The notes beneath the pieces are model-generated. The model worked only from the letters and a program-made list of their open reading frames with translations, ran no database searches and had not been told where the DNA came from. Of a stretch of DNA of 64,000 nt, positions 33,306 to 40,587 are shown piece by piece. The stretch covers positions 30,011 through 94,010 of the forward strand of contig CANQCK010000007.1 in assembly GCA_947589185.1 (NCBI GenBank), read 5' to 3'. Position 1 is the first letter of the stretch, and the number at the start of each line of letters is the position of its first letter. Source of the stretch: an uncultured Clostridia bacterium (GTDB taxonomy: Bacteria; Bacillota; Clostridia; Oscillospirales; Ruminococcaceae). Position numbers and translations under genes: made by a program.

Positions 33306-33736
33306 ATGGCTAGCGTTTTTGATGTTGCAAAATACATTCTAGAAAAAAAGGTGGAATGAGTACATGGAAATTGCAGAAGCTATGTTATTATTCTCAGGCT
33401 TGGGCTTTAGCTTGGACGGAAAAACCTATATTTAATGAGGACTTTGAAGCGTGGTCTAACGGTCCTGTTTGTCCGGTATTGTTTCAGGAACATAAGGGCA
33501 AGTTTTCTGTATCTAAAGGTGATATATCAGGAGACAGCTCATGTCTTACTGAAGATGAAAAGGACACAATTAATATTGTGTTAAAAGATTACGGAAATAT
33601 GGAGCCGTATGATTTAAGGGAATTATCTCATAGTGAAGCTCCTTGGAAAGATGCTCGCGGAGATTTACCTGAAAGCGTAAGAAGTGATGAAGTAATTACC
33701 AAAGAAGCTATGGGCGAATATTATGAAAGTTTATAA
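33306..33736 (+). pseudogene. Panacea (DUF4065) protein, split by a frameshift at an A7 tract
   Basis: The first frame (33306-33359) encodes MASVFDVAKYILEKKVE-stop; the -1 frame continues from 33351 to 33736 with GGMSTWKLQKLCYYSQAWALAW. Joined, these give a normal DUF4065/Panacea domain (FDVAKYIL.., KLQKLCYYSQAW, F.AW.NGPV.P.L). Such proteins are antitoxins in many toxin-antitoxin pairs. The break is at seven A (33343-33349), one fewer than needed. It could be a mutation, a sequencing undercall, -1 slippage on A AAA AAG (33344-33350), or re-initiation at the ATG at 33356. GGAG precedes the first ATG. Confidence 0.7.
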
Positions 33737-33742
33737 ATTGAT

Positions 33743-34191
33743 ATGAGTAAGAAAACTAGACAAAAAAATTATATTTCACAAAAGAAAACATCTAAATTAA
33801 ATAATGATAGTTCTGATGGAGAAAAAGTTATTTGGGTATTTGATGGCGTTGATAAAAATGGTAAGTTTGCATTTAGTCTGGATAATATTGAAAAAGATTC
33901 AAATCTTAAAGAGATATTTGATAAATTATTAGGATACTCTTCAATGACTTGGGCAGAGGTTAAAAGTCAAACACATGATAAAGGCAAATCCAAACATCAC
34001 AATTTAAACCGTCAAAAGCTTTCAAAATACGCTATGAACAGAGTGCAAGCTATATGTGATGAAGATGATTATGATTCAATATTTTCATTTGCATTACAAA
34101 ATAAATTGAGAATAATCGGTGTTAGGAAAAGGAACTTTTTTATGTTAAATGGTATGATCCAAATCACGAGTTTTACCCAATCAGTAAATAA
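33743..34191 (+). CDS. Panacea-partner protein, C-terminus shifted at a T6 tract
   Basis: Starts 6 bases after the Panacea gene. It contains YSSMTWAEVKSQTHDKGKSKHH, an LSKYAMNRVQAI region and FALQNKLRIIGVRKRNFF, a layout known in proteins paired with DUF4065 antitoxins, so it is a candidate toxin. Read straight, the frame ends at 34198 with an odd tail. Read in the -1 frame after six T (34136-34141) it gives YVKWYDPNHEFYPISK and a stop at 34191, which fits the family's conserved W.DP.H ending. One missing T is the simplest account. Confidence 0.55.
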
Positions 34192-34218
34192 CAAATAAGT
34201 AAAAAATGTTTAAGATAA

Positions 34219-34250
34219 AAAATACCGCCCTATTTTAGGGCGGTATTTTT
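34219..34250. terminator. Bidirectional terminator before tRNA-Ser
   Basis: A 12-bp perfect stem AAAATACCGCCC/GGGCGGTATTTT with T runs on both strands. It serves the Panacea pair and the leftward tRNA. Confidence 0.85.
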
Positions 34251-34253
34251 TCC

Positions 34254-34342
34254 TGGCGGAGAGAGTGGGATTCGAACCCACGGTACCTGACGGTACGACG
34301 GTTTTCAAGACCGTTCCGTTATGACCACTTCGGTATCTCTCC
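34254..34342 (-). tRNA. tRNA-Ser(UGA)
   Basis: The reverse strand folds as a class II tRNA: acceptor GGAGAGA/TCTCTCC, discriminator G and encoded CCA (34254-34256), T loop TTCGAAT, long variable arm, and anticodon loop CTTGAAA with anticodon TGA (34305-34307). It reads UCA codons. Confidence 0.95.
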
Positions 34343-34460
34343 GTAAATCATATAATTAATTCATATTAGCATATACGCTTCAATAAAACAGCTTTATTAT
34401 TTTATCATATGAAAATATTCTTGTCAAGCGTTTTTTTATAAGAAATTTTTTTCTTAAATA

Positions 34461-34489
34461 TTGACAGGCTGAATACCAGATGATATAAT
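34461..34489 (+). promoter_or_regulatory. Promoter of thiT leader
   Basis: Perfect TTGACA (34461-34466), 17-bp spacer and TATAAT (34484-34489), about 20 bases before the TPP aptamer. Confidence 0.85.
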
Positions 34490-34513
34490 AAAAAGGTAAA
34501 TTAAATATTTGAA

Positions 34514-34600
34514 CCGGGGGGCTTGTTTGGCAGGCTGAGATAAAGTAATCTAACTTTGACCCGTTTAACCTGATTTGGATAATGCCAACGTAGGAAAGTT
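34514..34600 (+). promoter_or_regulatory. TPP riboswitch (THI element)
   Basis: Shows the THI-box core in order: GGGG, CTGAGA (34534-34539), TTTGACCC, then AACCTGATTTGGATAATGCC and AACGTAGGAAA. It senses thiamine pyrophosphate and should repress thiT when TPP is plentiful. Downstream (34612-34641) GGTGTGCC is repeated directly before a T run. A clear terminator stem is not obvious, so the expression platform is unclear. Confidence 0.95.
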
Positions 34601-34712
34601 TTTAAAGCAGAGGTGTGCCGATTTGGGTGTGCCTTTTTTGTTTTTGGTTTTGAATTGCAAAGCGGTTAGCTTCAAATATTGATTTAAAATATTTTATAAG
34701 GAGCGTGTTTAT

Positions 34713-35288
34713 ATGAAGAACACAAAAACTATCAAGCTGGTCGAGGGAGCGGTAATGGTTGCGCTTGCCGTTGTATTGAGCTTCGTGAAAATCATTGAAT
34801 TTCCGTGGGGAGGTTCGGTTACACTGCTTTCAATGCTTCCTATAGTAATTTACAGCATCCGCAACGGTGTAAAATGGGGTATGTTAGTTTCAGTAGTGTA
34901 TGCTTTGCTTCAAATGTTCATTGACTTAGGCAAGGTCGTAAGCTGGGGACTAACCGCATCGGCACTTATCGGAACATTGGTTTTTGACTATATCATTGCG
35001 TTTTCTGTTTTAGGTCTTGCAGGAATTTTCAGAAGCAGGCGAATTTTAGGTGACATTGCAGGAATTGTTTTAGCAGTATTTTTGAGATATGCATCTCACG
35101 TTGTTAGCGGAGCAGTAATTTTTCACTCGGCAGGGAAAATATGGGAAAGCTTTGCAACAGATAATTCGTGGATTTACAGTCTACTTTATAACGGAGCATA
35201 TATGCTTCCTGAAATGATATTTACCGTAATAGGCGCAGTAATACTATTGGCTGTTCCTCAGACTAAAAAGTTGATAGTAAAAGAATAA
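34713..35288 (+). CDS. thiT: Energy-coupled thiamine transporter ThiT
   Basis: A 191-aa six-TM S component with FPWGGSVTLLSMLPIVIYSI, GVKWGM and the conserved FLRYASHVVSGAVIF block near residue 130, and AYMLPEMIFT, all ThiT hallmarks. It binds thiamine outside and imports it with the shared ECF ATPase module, which is elsewhere. The TPP riboswitch directly upstream gives feedback control. AAGGAG precedes the ATG. Confidence 0.93.
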   Translation: MKNTKTIKLVEGAVMVALAVVLSFVKIIEFPWGGSVTLLSMLPIVIYSIRNGVKWGMLVSVVYALLQMFIDLGKVVSWGLTASALIGTLVFDYIIAFSVLGLAGIFRSRRILGDIAGIVLAVFLRYASHVVSGAVIFHSAGKIWESFATDNSWIYSLLYNGAYMLPEMIFTVIGAVILLAVPQTKKLIVKE

Positions 35289-35302
35289 TTTAATTACATA
35301 TG

Positions 35303-35332
35303 AAAGCCTCCGACATCGGAGGCTTTTGTTTT
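35303..35332. terminator. Bidirectional terminator thiT / CDF gene
   Basis: An 11-bp perfect stem AAAGCCTCCGA/TCGGAGGCTTT with a 2-nt loop, followed by TGTTTT, between converging genes. Confidence 0.85.
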
Positions 35333-35340
35333 ATCCTCTA

Positions 35341-36552
35341 TTAATCTTCTGCCTCTTCAATTATACTGTTTATCTGCTGTTCAACATAGCTGTTGTCTAA
35401 ATTGATTATTGCAGTGCAGCGGCTGTCGAATTCTTTGATTCTTCTTTTTATGTTAGAAATAATTTCTCTCTCCTGCTCGGGCGAAGTCTCAAGGTTAATA
35501 ACTAAATCAAATATGACTTTTGTTTCTTCATCGCTTTCGGCAATCCTGAAATCGTGTATTGAAAAGCTGTGGCTCTCTTCCTTTACTATCAACTTTACTG
35601 CTTCTTTAAAACGCAGTGCCTTTTCGTTGTTTACCGAAACAGGATCCATATGAATTACAAGTTCTATGCCCAGCTCGCTTTTTACTTTCTTTTCAAGCGA
35701 GTCTATTGTTTCGTGTATCGAGACTATGTCGTCACTGTCGGAAATTTCTGCGTGAACAGAGGCAAATACCCTGTTCGGTCCGTAGTCGTGAACTATGAGA
35801 TCGTGTATGCCGATAATGCCGTTTGTGTTAGTGAGAATGTCGTATATGCTTCTTATTGTTTGTCTGTCAGGAGCAGAGCCGAGCAGAAGCCCTACCGTTT
35901 CTTTTGCTGTTTTTAAGCCGTTGATTACTATTATGACTGATACGATTATGCCGATTATTCCGTCGAATGAAAGCTTTGTAAAAAAAGAACCTATGATAGT
36001 TGCCAAAATAACTGCTGAAGTCGAAAAAACATCGTTCAGACTGTCTTTTGAACTTGCTGTAAGAACGCTTGAGTTGATTTGTCTGCCTGCGTATTTGCAG
36101 CTGAAATACATCCACAGCTTTATCAAAACTGATATAATAAGAAAAATTATCAAAATAATATTAAATTTCACAGGCTCGGGGTATCTGATTTTTTCTATAG
36201 ATGACTGGAATAGCTTCAACCCTACCAGCAAAATCAAAAACGATATTATCAAAGACGATATGTATTCAACACGTCCATGACCGAAAGGGTGTTCGGCGTC
36301 GGGCTTTTTGTTTGACAGCTTAGCTCCGATAATTGCAACAATGCCTGAACCTGTGTCGGAAAGATTGTTAAAAGCGTCTCCCATAATTGCTATGCTGTTC
36401 ATAGCAATACCGATAAACAGCTTCATCAGAAATAAAATAATATTGCAAAAAAGACCAGCCGTTCCGCAAAGAATAGTGTAGGATTCTCTGACCTTTTTGT
36501 CATTGACGTTTTTGTAATTCTTGATAAACTTTCTTATCAGCAGCTTTATCAT
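35341..36552 (-). CDS. Cation diffusion facilitator transporter
   Basis: A 403-aa CDF-family metal/proton antiporter with six TMs. Metal-site motifs are GDAFNNLSDTGS in TM2 and the SKDSLNDV segment in TM5, plus the HPFGHGRVEY loop after TM2. The extended C-terminal domain (about residues 220-403) carries His/Asp-rich segments (IGIHDLIVHDYGP, VIHMDPV). It exports divalent metal such as Zn, Mn or Fe; the ion cannot be told from sequence. It is the last host gene before the repeats and prophage. Confidence 0.88.
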   Translation of the reverse strand: MIKLLIRKFIKNYKNVNDKKVRESYTILCGTAGLFCNIILFLMKLFIGIAMNSIAIMGDAFNNLSDTGSGIVAIIGAKLSNKKPDAEHPFGHGRVEYISSLIISFLILLVGLKLFQSSIEKIRYPEPVKFNIILIIFLIISVLIKLWMYFSCKYAGRQINSSVLTASSKDSLNDVFSTSAVILATIIGSFFTKLSFDGIIGIIVSVIIVINGLKTAKETVGLLLGSAPDRQTIRSIYDILTNTNGIIGIHDLIVHDYGPNRVFASVHAEISDSDDIVSIHETIDSLEKKVKSELGIELVIHMDPVSVNNEKALRFKEAVKLIVKEESHSFSIHDFRIAESDEETKVIFDLVINLETSPEQEREIISNIKRRIKEFDSRCTAIINLDNSYVEQQINSIIEEAED

Positions 36553-36738
36553 ACGATCACCGGTTTACTTTTTTGTATAGTTATATTATAGTATATCACA
36601 ATTATCGAAAAATGAAACAGCGAATTTTAATAGATAATCAAATTATATATCAAAATAGAAATAGTTAAGAATAAGATATAAAAGTTTACTTTTTAATAAA
36701 TGCGAAGAGTTTTCCGGTCTCATTTTAACTGTTATAAT

Positions 36739-36898
36739 CCGCCGTTACATAAAAACCACCTTCAGCTAATTTGCCAAAGGCAGTAATGCGTGCAGGGGTT
36801 ACCCCTTATGGAAAGGTATATTATAAGATGTAGCTGCTAACACGAGATATAAAAAATTCGCATTCCACAAAATGTGAAACGCGAACAGGTTCCGGCGA
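36739..36898. repeat. 160-bp direct repeat, copy A
   Basis: Begins CCGCCGTTACATAAAAACCA and ends in TTCCGGCG. It contains the hairpin-unit core (arms CCGCCG/AGGCAG) followed by GTGCAGGGGTTACCCCTTAT and an inverted repeat TTCGCATTCCACA/TGTGAAACGCGAA. Roughly 85-90% identical to copy B by eye. The preceding 36553-36738 shows no gene. Confidence 0.85.
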
Positions 36899-36912
36899 CA
36901 CTAAGTATTAGC

Positions 36913-37075
36913 CCGCCGTTGCATAAAAATAACCACCTTTAGCTAATTTTCCAAAGGCGGTAATGCGTGCAGGGGTCACCTCTTATGAAAAGATATATTA
37001 TAAGATGTAACTACTAACGCGAGATATAGAAAATTCGCGTTCCACAAAATGTGAAACGCAAACAGGCTCCGGCGG
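36913..37075. repeat. 160-bp direct repeat, copy B
   Basis: Second copy (CCGCCGTTGCATAAAAATAA to CTCCGGCG), with arms CCGCCG/AGGCGG and the same downstream inverted repeat (TTCGCGTTCCACA/TGTGAAACGCAAA). It lies 14 bases after copy A and 9 before the tRNA fragment. Confidence 0.85.
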
Positions 37076-37083
37076 CTCGCCGG

Positions 37084-37114
37084 TGGCGGAGAAAGAGGGA
37101 TTTGAACCCTTTAC
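37084..37114 (-). other. 3' fragment of a tRNA-Ser gene: prophage attachment site
   Basis: The reverse strand reads AAAGGGTTCAAATCCCTCTT then TCTCCGCCA: a T-arm, acceptor 3' strand, discriminator and CCA, with no matching 5' half. It differs from tRNA-Ser(UGA) at 34.25 kb, so a second tRNA-Ser (acceptor 5' strand GGAGAAA) was the target. The integrase gene begins 50 bases away. The intact, phage-restored tRNA should lie at the other prophage end beyond the window. Confidence 0.75.
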
Positions 37115-37165
37115 AAATCGCGTAAAACTGGGATATAATCAATATTTGCGGAAACTTTGCGGAAA

Positions 37166-38197
37166 CTATTCTATAAGTTCATTAAAACTGTCGTTTAATT
37201 TTTTTGATATTTTCTTTTGTTCGTCATCAAATATATGCTGATAAACATTCTTAATCATAGACGGTGTAGATTGTCCTAGTCGCTCCATAGCATATTTATC
37301 ACTGACACCATTAATCAGCATAATACTAGCGTTAGCATGTCGTAAAGCATGTATTTTAAACTTGGGAAGTCCATTATTTTCACAAAGTTTATAAAATGAC
37401 CTCAATATGCTACTAGGCAACATATTCGATATATATTCATCACCGCTTTTATTATTTTTTCTTTCGTTTAAAATTTTACATAGATAATCAGGAACATCTA
37501 AAAGTCTGTTACTTGCATATGATTTATTCTCTTTTTTATGAACATACATATTATATTCATCAGGTACTACAGCTCCGCTTATTAATAGTGTTTTTTTATC
37601 TGGATCGTAACTGCTCCATTTTAATGCTTTTATTTCACTTTGACGCAATCCAAGTAATAAAGCTAGTAATATAGGTATTTCAATATTCTCGCCTTGAACT
37701 ATTTTAATAATAGTTTTTATTTGATTTAAGTCAGGTATAACATATATAGTTTTTGTCTTAGGTTTTAAATCAATTTTTGGAATACTTAAATTATTCTGCT
37801 GTAAAACTGCTGTTAATAATCCAAACTGATTATTTATAGTTTTAGCACTGTATTTTAATGCATTTTCATTAGCCCAGTTTTGCAAAACTATATTGTCTAA
37901 CTCGTCCAAAGGCTTTTTAATAATGCTTTTATATGCATTACGTTGCATTATTCTATAGCCTCTGATTGTAGAGGGAGATAATATACTGTTCTTAGATTCA
38001 ATGTAGTTGTCTATAGCCTCGTTCAAAGGTTTTTTACACGTAGGCATATTTTGCTTATTTTTAAATTCTGAGGCTAGTCTGATACATTCGTATTTATTTT
38101 CGTGAGTAAAACTTTTGTATTTTTTCTTTCCTGTTTCATCTTTGCCTATATATACTTTACACCTATATGTACCGCTTTTTTGTTTTTGTACATTCAT
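37166..38197 (-). CDS. int: Phage tyrosine integrase
   Basis: A 343-aa tyrosine recombinase. It has an N-terminal AP2-like arm-binding region (GTYRCKVYIGKDETGKKKYK), a SAM-like core-binding domain (about 55-140) and a catalytic domain with Arg185 (GLRQSE), His283-x-x-Arg286 (HALRH) and Tyr319 (NVYQH). The usual LGH is LGQ (Gln309), a tolerated change. It drives site-specific recombination at the adjacent tRNA-Ser site. It starts one base after the NYN gene stop, so the two are probably cotranscribed. Confidence 0.93.
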   Translation of the reverse strand: MNVQKQKSGTYRCKVYIGKDETGKKKYKSFTHENKYECIRLASEFKNKQNMPTCKKPLNEAIDNYIESKNSILSPSTIRGYRIMQRNAYKSIIKKPLDELDNIVLQNWANENALKYSAKTINNQFGLLTAVLQQNNLSIPKIDLKPKTKTIYVIPDLNQIKTIIKIVQGENIEIPILLALLLGLRQSEIKALKWSSYDPDKKTLLISGAVVPDEYNMYVHKKENKSYASNRLLDVPDYLCKILNERKNNKSGDEYISNMLPSSILRSFYKLCENNGLPKFKIHALRHANASIMLINGVSDKYAMERLGQSTPSMIKNVYQHIFDDEQKKISKKLNDSFNELIE

Positions 38198-38198
38198 A

Positions 38199-38972
38199 TT
38201 ATTTTAATTTCTCATGCATCTTATATACATGTGTTTTGGTTATTACCTCTTCTTTGAATTTAAATGGTTTTCTGCTTAATATACCATCAATATGTTCATT
38301 TAAATCAGATTTTATATGATTACCCATTGGGCTCAAAAGAAAATCAATACCTTCACGTCTCGCTTGTTTTGCAGCAGGGACAAAATCACTATCTCCTGAT
38401 ACAAGAATAATTTGATCTACTTGTCTTTTAAAAGCAAGTGAAGATATATCAACACCTATTCTCATATCAACTCCTTTTTGTTCTAAATTCATACAAACAT
38501 CATTCTCAGTGAGTTGCTCAATTGTTGGAGTTCCATTAGTAAGTTTTTTAAACGCTTCATATTTTAAATTATAAACTACCTGTTCTTCACTTAGTCTTCC
38601 CAATCTTAAAGCGATTTTTCTTCGTTTTTTAAGCTCGGAAAAGAAACTTAATGTCCAAGAATAATCTTTACTTTGTTCAAGATTAACAGATTTTTTTGTT
38701 ATTGGATTATAAACATTCTTACTAACAGGTGGACAATCATAATAAAATATCCGATAAAGTTTTCTGTTTTCACTATCATCCCAAAGCAAATGATGACAAT
38801 AATCACATAATTCATCTGCACGTTCTTTAGGCGTTTTATATCCAGTATAATATTTTGCTCGTTTTCTATAAAATCCACCATCAATAAGTATTGCTGTTTT
38901 CACCTCATATTTATGCTTATGGTTATAAAGTTTTTTATACCTTAAAGTATTTGAATTTTTCTCGTTTTCCAT
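38199..38972 (-). CDS. NYN-domain (PIN-like) ribonuclease
   Basis: A 257-aa protein of the NYN/LabA-DUF88 group: TAILIDGGFYRKR (catalytic Asp31), a central KGVDMRIGVDISSLAF and ILVSGDSDFVPAAKQARREG (Asp194 and Asp196). These acidic residues form the metal-dependent RNase site of PIN-like nucleases. The neighbours are the integrase and an accessory block, so a role in phage exclusion or in lysogeny control is possible but inferred. AGGAG precedes the ATG. Confidence 0.75.
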   Translation of the reverse strand: MENEKNSNTLRYKKLYNHKHKYEVKTAILIDGGFYRKRAKYYTGYKTPKERADELCDYCHHLLWDDSENRKLYRIFYYDCPPVSKNVYNPITKKSVNLEQSKDYSWTLSFFSELKKRRKIALRLGRLSEEQVVYNLKYEAFKKLTNGTPTIEQLTENDVCMNLEQKGVDMRIGVDISSLAFKRQVDQIILVSGDSDFVPAAKQARREGIDFLLSPMGNHIKSDLNEHIDGILSRKPFKFKEEVITKTHVYKMHEKLK

Positions 38973-38996
38973 ATAACTCCTCTTTTCTTTATAATA

Positions 38997-39087
38997 AACA
39001 AAAAGCTCTTAGCCTTGTACAACCCCGTATGGTGGGACGACTACTACTAAGAGCTCACATTCATATTTTGTGGAATTCTTTATCCAC
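38997..39087 (-). terminator. Terminator or attenuator upstream of NYN gene
   Basis: Reverse strand: 9-bp perfect stem AGCTCTTAG/CTAAGAGCT (39055-39047 / 39012-39004), a 34-nt loop and TTTTGTTT. It is preceded by a second hairpin GTGGA/TCCAC (39087-39070). It ends the ImmA transcript and, because it lies 30 bases before NYN, may act as an attenuator for NYN-int. The loop is unusually long for a plain terminator. Confidence 0.55.
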
Positions 39088-39161
39088 ATCTATATTTTAT
39101 GCGATAATTATTAACGTAATATTAACAAACGCTAATTATCTTATGAACAATTAGTAGGCTA

Positions 39162-39728
39162 TTATTTTTTATTATCTATAATAAATTGCTCAAAGTTTTT
39201 ATATACTGTTCGCTCAAGCGGACTTGTAAGGAATTTATTTCTTTTATATAAAATCCTCATTCTCTCGGCTCTGATTTTTGCTGCTTGAAGTGAAATGTCA
39301 CAAACTGAAGCTATTTCTTGCGGAGTGTGTAGGTCAAGCCCCCATAAAACACAAGCCGGAGCTAAAAGCCTTGAGGCAAATATGTCGGATTGTGTTTCTA
39401 TAGCAGGCTTTGTCAAGTTGAATGTTCGTGCATACCTATCTTTTTTCAGCTCGTGACCTAGTAAGATATGCCCCAATTCGTGGGCTAGTGTAAATCTGCA
39501 CCGCTGCGGTGTATCTATATCATCATATATGATATACCATTGTTCATCTATCAAAAGACTTATGCCGCTTTCGTTAGGTTTGACAAGATTAGCATTGCTG
39601 TTTTTGGCAAATTTAATTCCTGCTGATTTCAAAATCTCAAAGATGTTGACCGGCAATGACTTTACATTGTAGTCAATCAGACATTGCCACGCTGCGTCTC
39701 TTGCGTTTTTATACGCTCCATAAGTCAT
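39162..39728 (-). CDS. ImmA/IrrE-family metallopeptidase
   Basis: A 188-aa protein with the zinc-peptidase motif HELGH (83-87) in RCRFTLAHELGHILLGH, followed by QSDIFASRLLAPACVLWGLD and an HTH-like end (EIASVCDISLQAAKIRAERM). Such phage and ICE enzymes cleave CI-like repressors and help switch to induction. The CI-like repressor at 42.3 kb is the likely target. It is third in a leftward unit with the channel and nuclease genes. Confidence 0.88.
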   Translation of the reverse strand: MTYGAYKNARDAAWQCLIDYNVKSLPVNIFEILKSAGIKFAKNSNANLVKPNESGISLLIDEQWYIIYDDIDTPQRCRFTLAHELGHILLGHELKKDRYARTFNLTKPAIETQSDIFASRLLAPACVLWGLDLHTPQEIASVCDISLQAAKIRAERMRILYKRNKFLTSPLERTVYKNFEQFIIDNKK

Positions 39729-39780
39729 TTGACTATTTCATTGATATGTTTTCTTTGATGAGGTTGATTAATAGATTATC

Positions 39781-40581
39781 TCATTTTATTTTTTTGCCAC
39801 AATAAGGACAAAAGCACTTCTCATCTTCGGTTTCGTCTTTATCTATACTTTCAATAAATCCGGCTGAAATTATACCTGCTGGAACTGCTACAAGTCCTAT
39901 ACCTAAAATAGCTATAATTGCACTTAATATCTTTCCTAATGCTGTAATTGGATAAATGTCACCATATCCTACCGTTGTTAGCGTAGCAACAGCCCACCAT
40001 AATGCAGAGAATGCATTTCCAAAAGCCTCAGGTTGAGCATCGCTTTCTATATTGTACATTAAAACTGAGGCTATTATCATTAAAATAAGAACAACAAAAA
40101 TTGAAGAAATTAATTGATTTTTCTTTCTTTTAAATACATTCCATATTACTGATAATGCGGTAGTATAGCGGTTGACTTTAAAAATTCTCAATAGTCTGAC
40201 TATTCTAATCATTCTTAAAACACGCAAGTCAATTGGTATTATAAAAGGTAAATAGAAAGGTAGTATTGCCAACAAGTCTATAATAGCCATAAATGAAAAT
40301 ATGTACTTTATTCTTGCTCTGAATGGTGACAAATCAGGGTAAAGCAAATCAGACGTATAAAGTCGACAAGCATATTCAATCGTAAACACAATTACCGAAA
40401 ACAGTTCAATATAACTAAACCAGTTTCTGATTTGTCTTGGTACATCAAAAGTATCTGCAATAACTAGTATTACATTTATGATTATTAATATAATGATACT
40501 GATGTCAAATATTTTACTTGCCTTATCATCTTCATTTGCTTTTTGAACAATCTCAAAAAGCCGTTGTTTAATTCTATTCAT
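39781..40581 (-). CDS. Voltage-gated-type potassium channel with C-terminal zinc-knuckle
   Basis: A 266-aa six-TM channel. The S4-like helix is LRVLRMIRIVRLLRIFKVNR with regularly spaced Arg, and the pore loop has the K+ filter TTVGYGD (202-208). The short C-terminus ends CFCPYCGKKIK, a zinc-knuckle-like tail. Family members are host ion channels; finding one between a phage integrase and repressor is unusual. It begins 6 bases after the PD-(D/E)XK gene, which implies linked function. Membrane depolarisation on infection is one possible role. Confidence 0.85.
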   Translation of the reverse strand: MNRIKQRLFEIVQKANEDDKASKIFDISIIILIIINVILVIADTFDVPRQIRNWFSYIELFSVIVFTIEYACRLYTSDLLYPDLSPFRARIKYIFSFMAIIDLLAILPFYLPFIIPIDLRVLRMIRIVRLLRIFKVNRYTTALSVIWNVFKRKKNQLISSIFVVLILMIIASVLMYNIESDAQPEAFGNAFSALWWAVATLTTVGYGDIYPITALGKILSAIIAILGIGLVAVPAGIISAGFIESIDKDETEDEKCFCPYCGKKIK

Positions 40582-40587
40582 AGTTAA

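Noticed and set aside
34612..34645. Terminator after the TPP aptamer
   Set aside because: GGTGTGCC occurs twice in the same direction; only G-U-rich weak pairing is possible, so no terminator is claimed.
35795..36280. 161-aa forward ORF
   Set aside because: Antisense to the CDF transporter; no start signal.
38997..39060. Type III toxin-antitoxin RNA repeat next to the NYN gene
   Set aside because: Only one hairpin unit, no tandem antitoxin repeats, and the NYN protein does not resemble ToxN.
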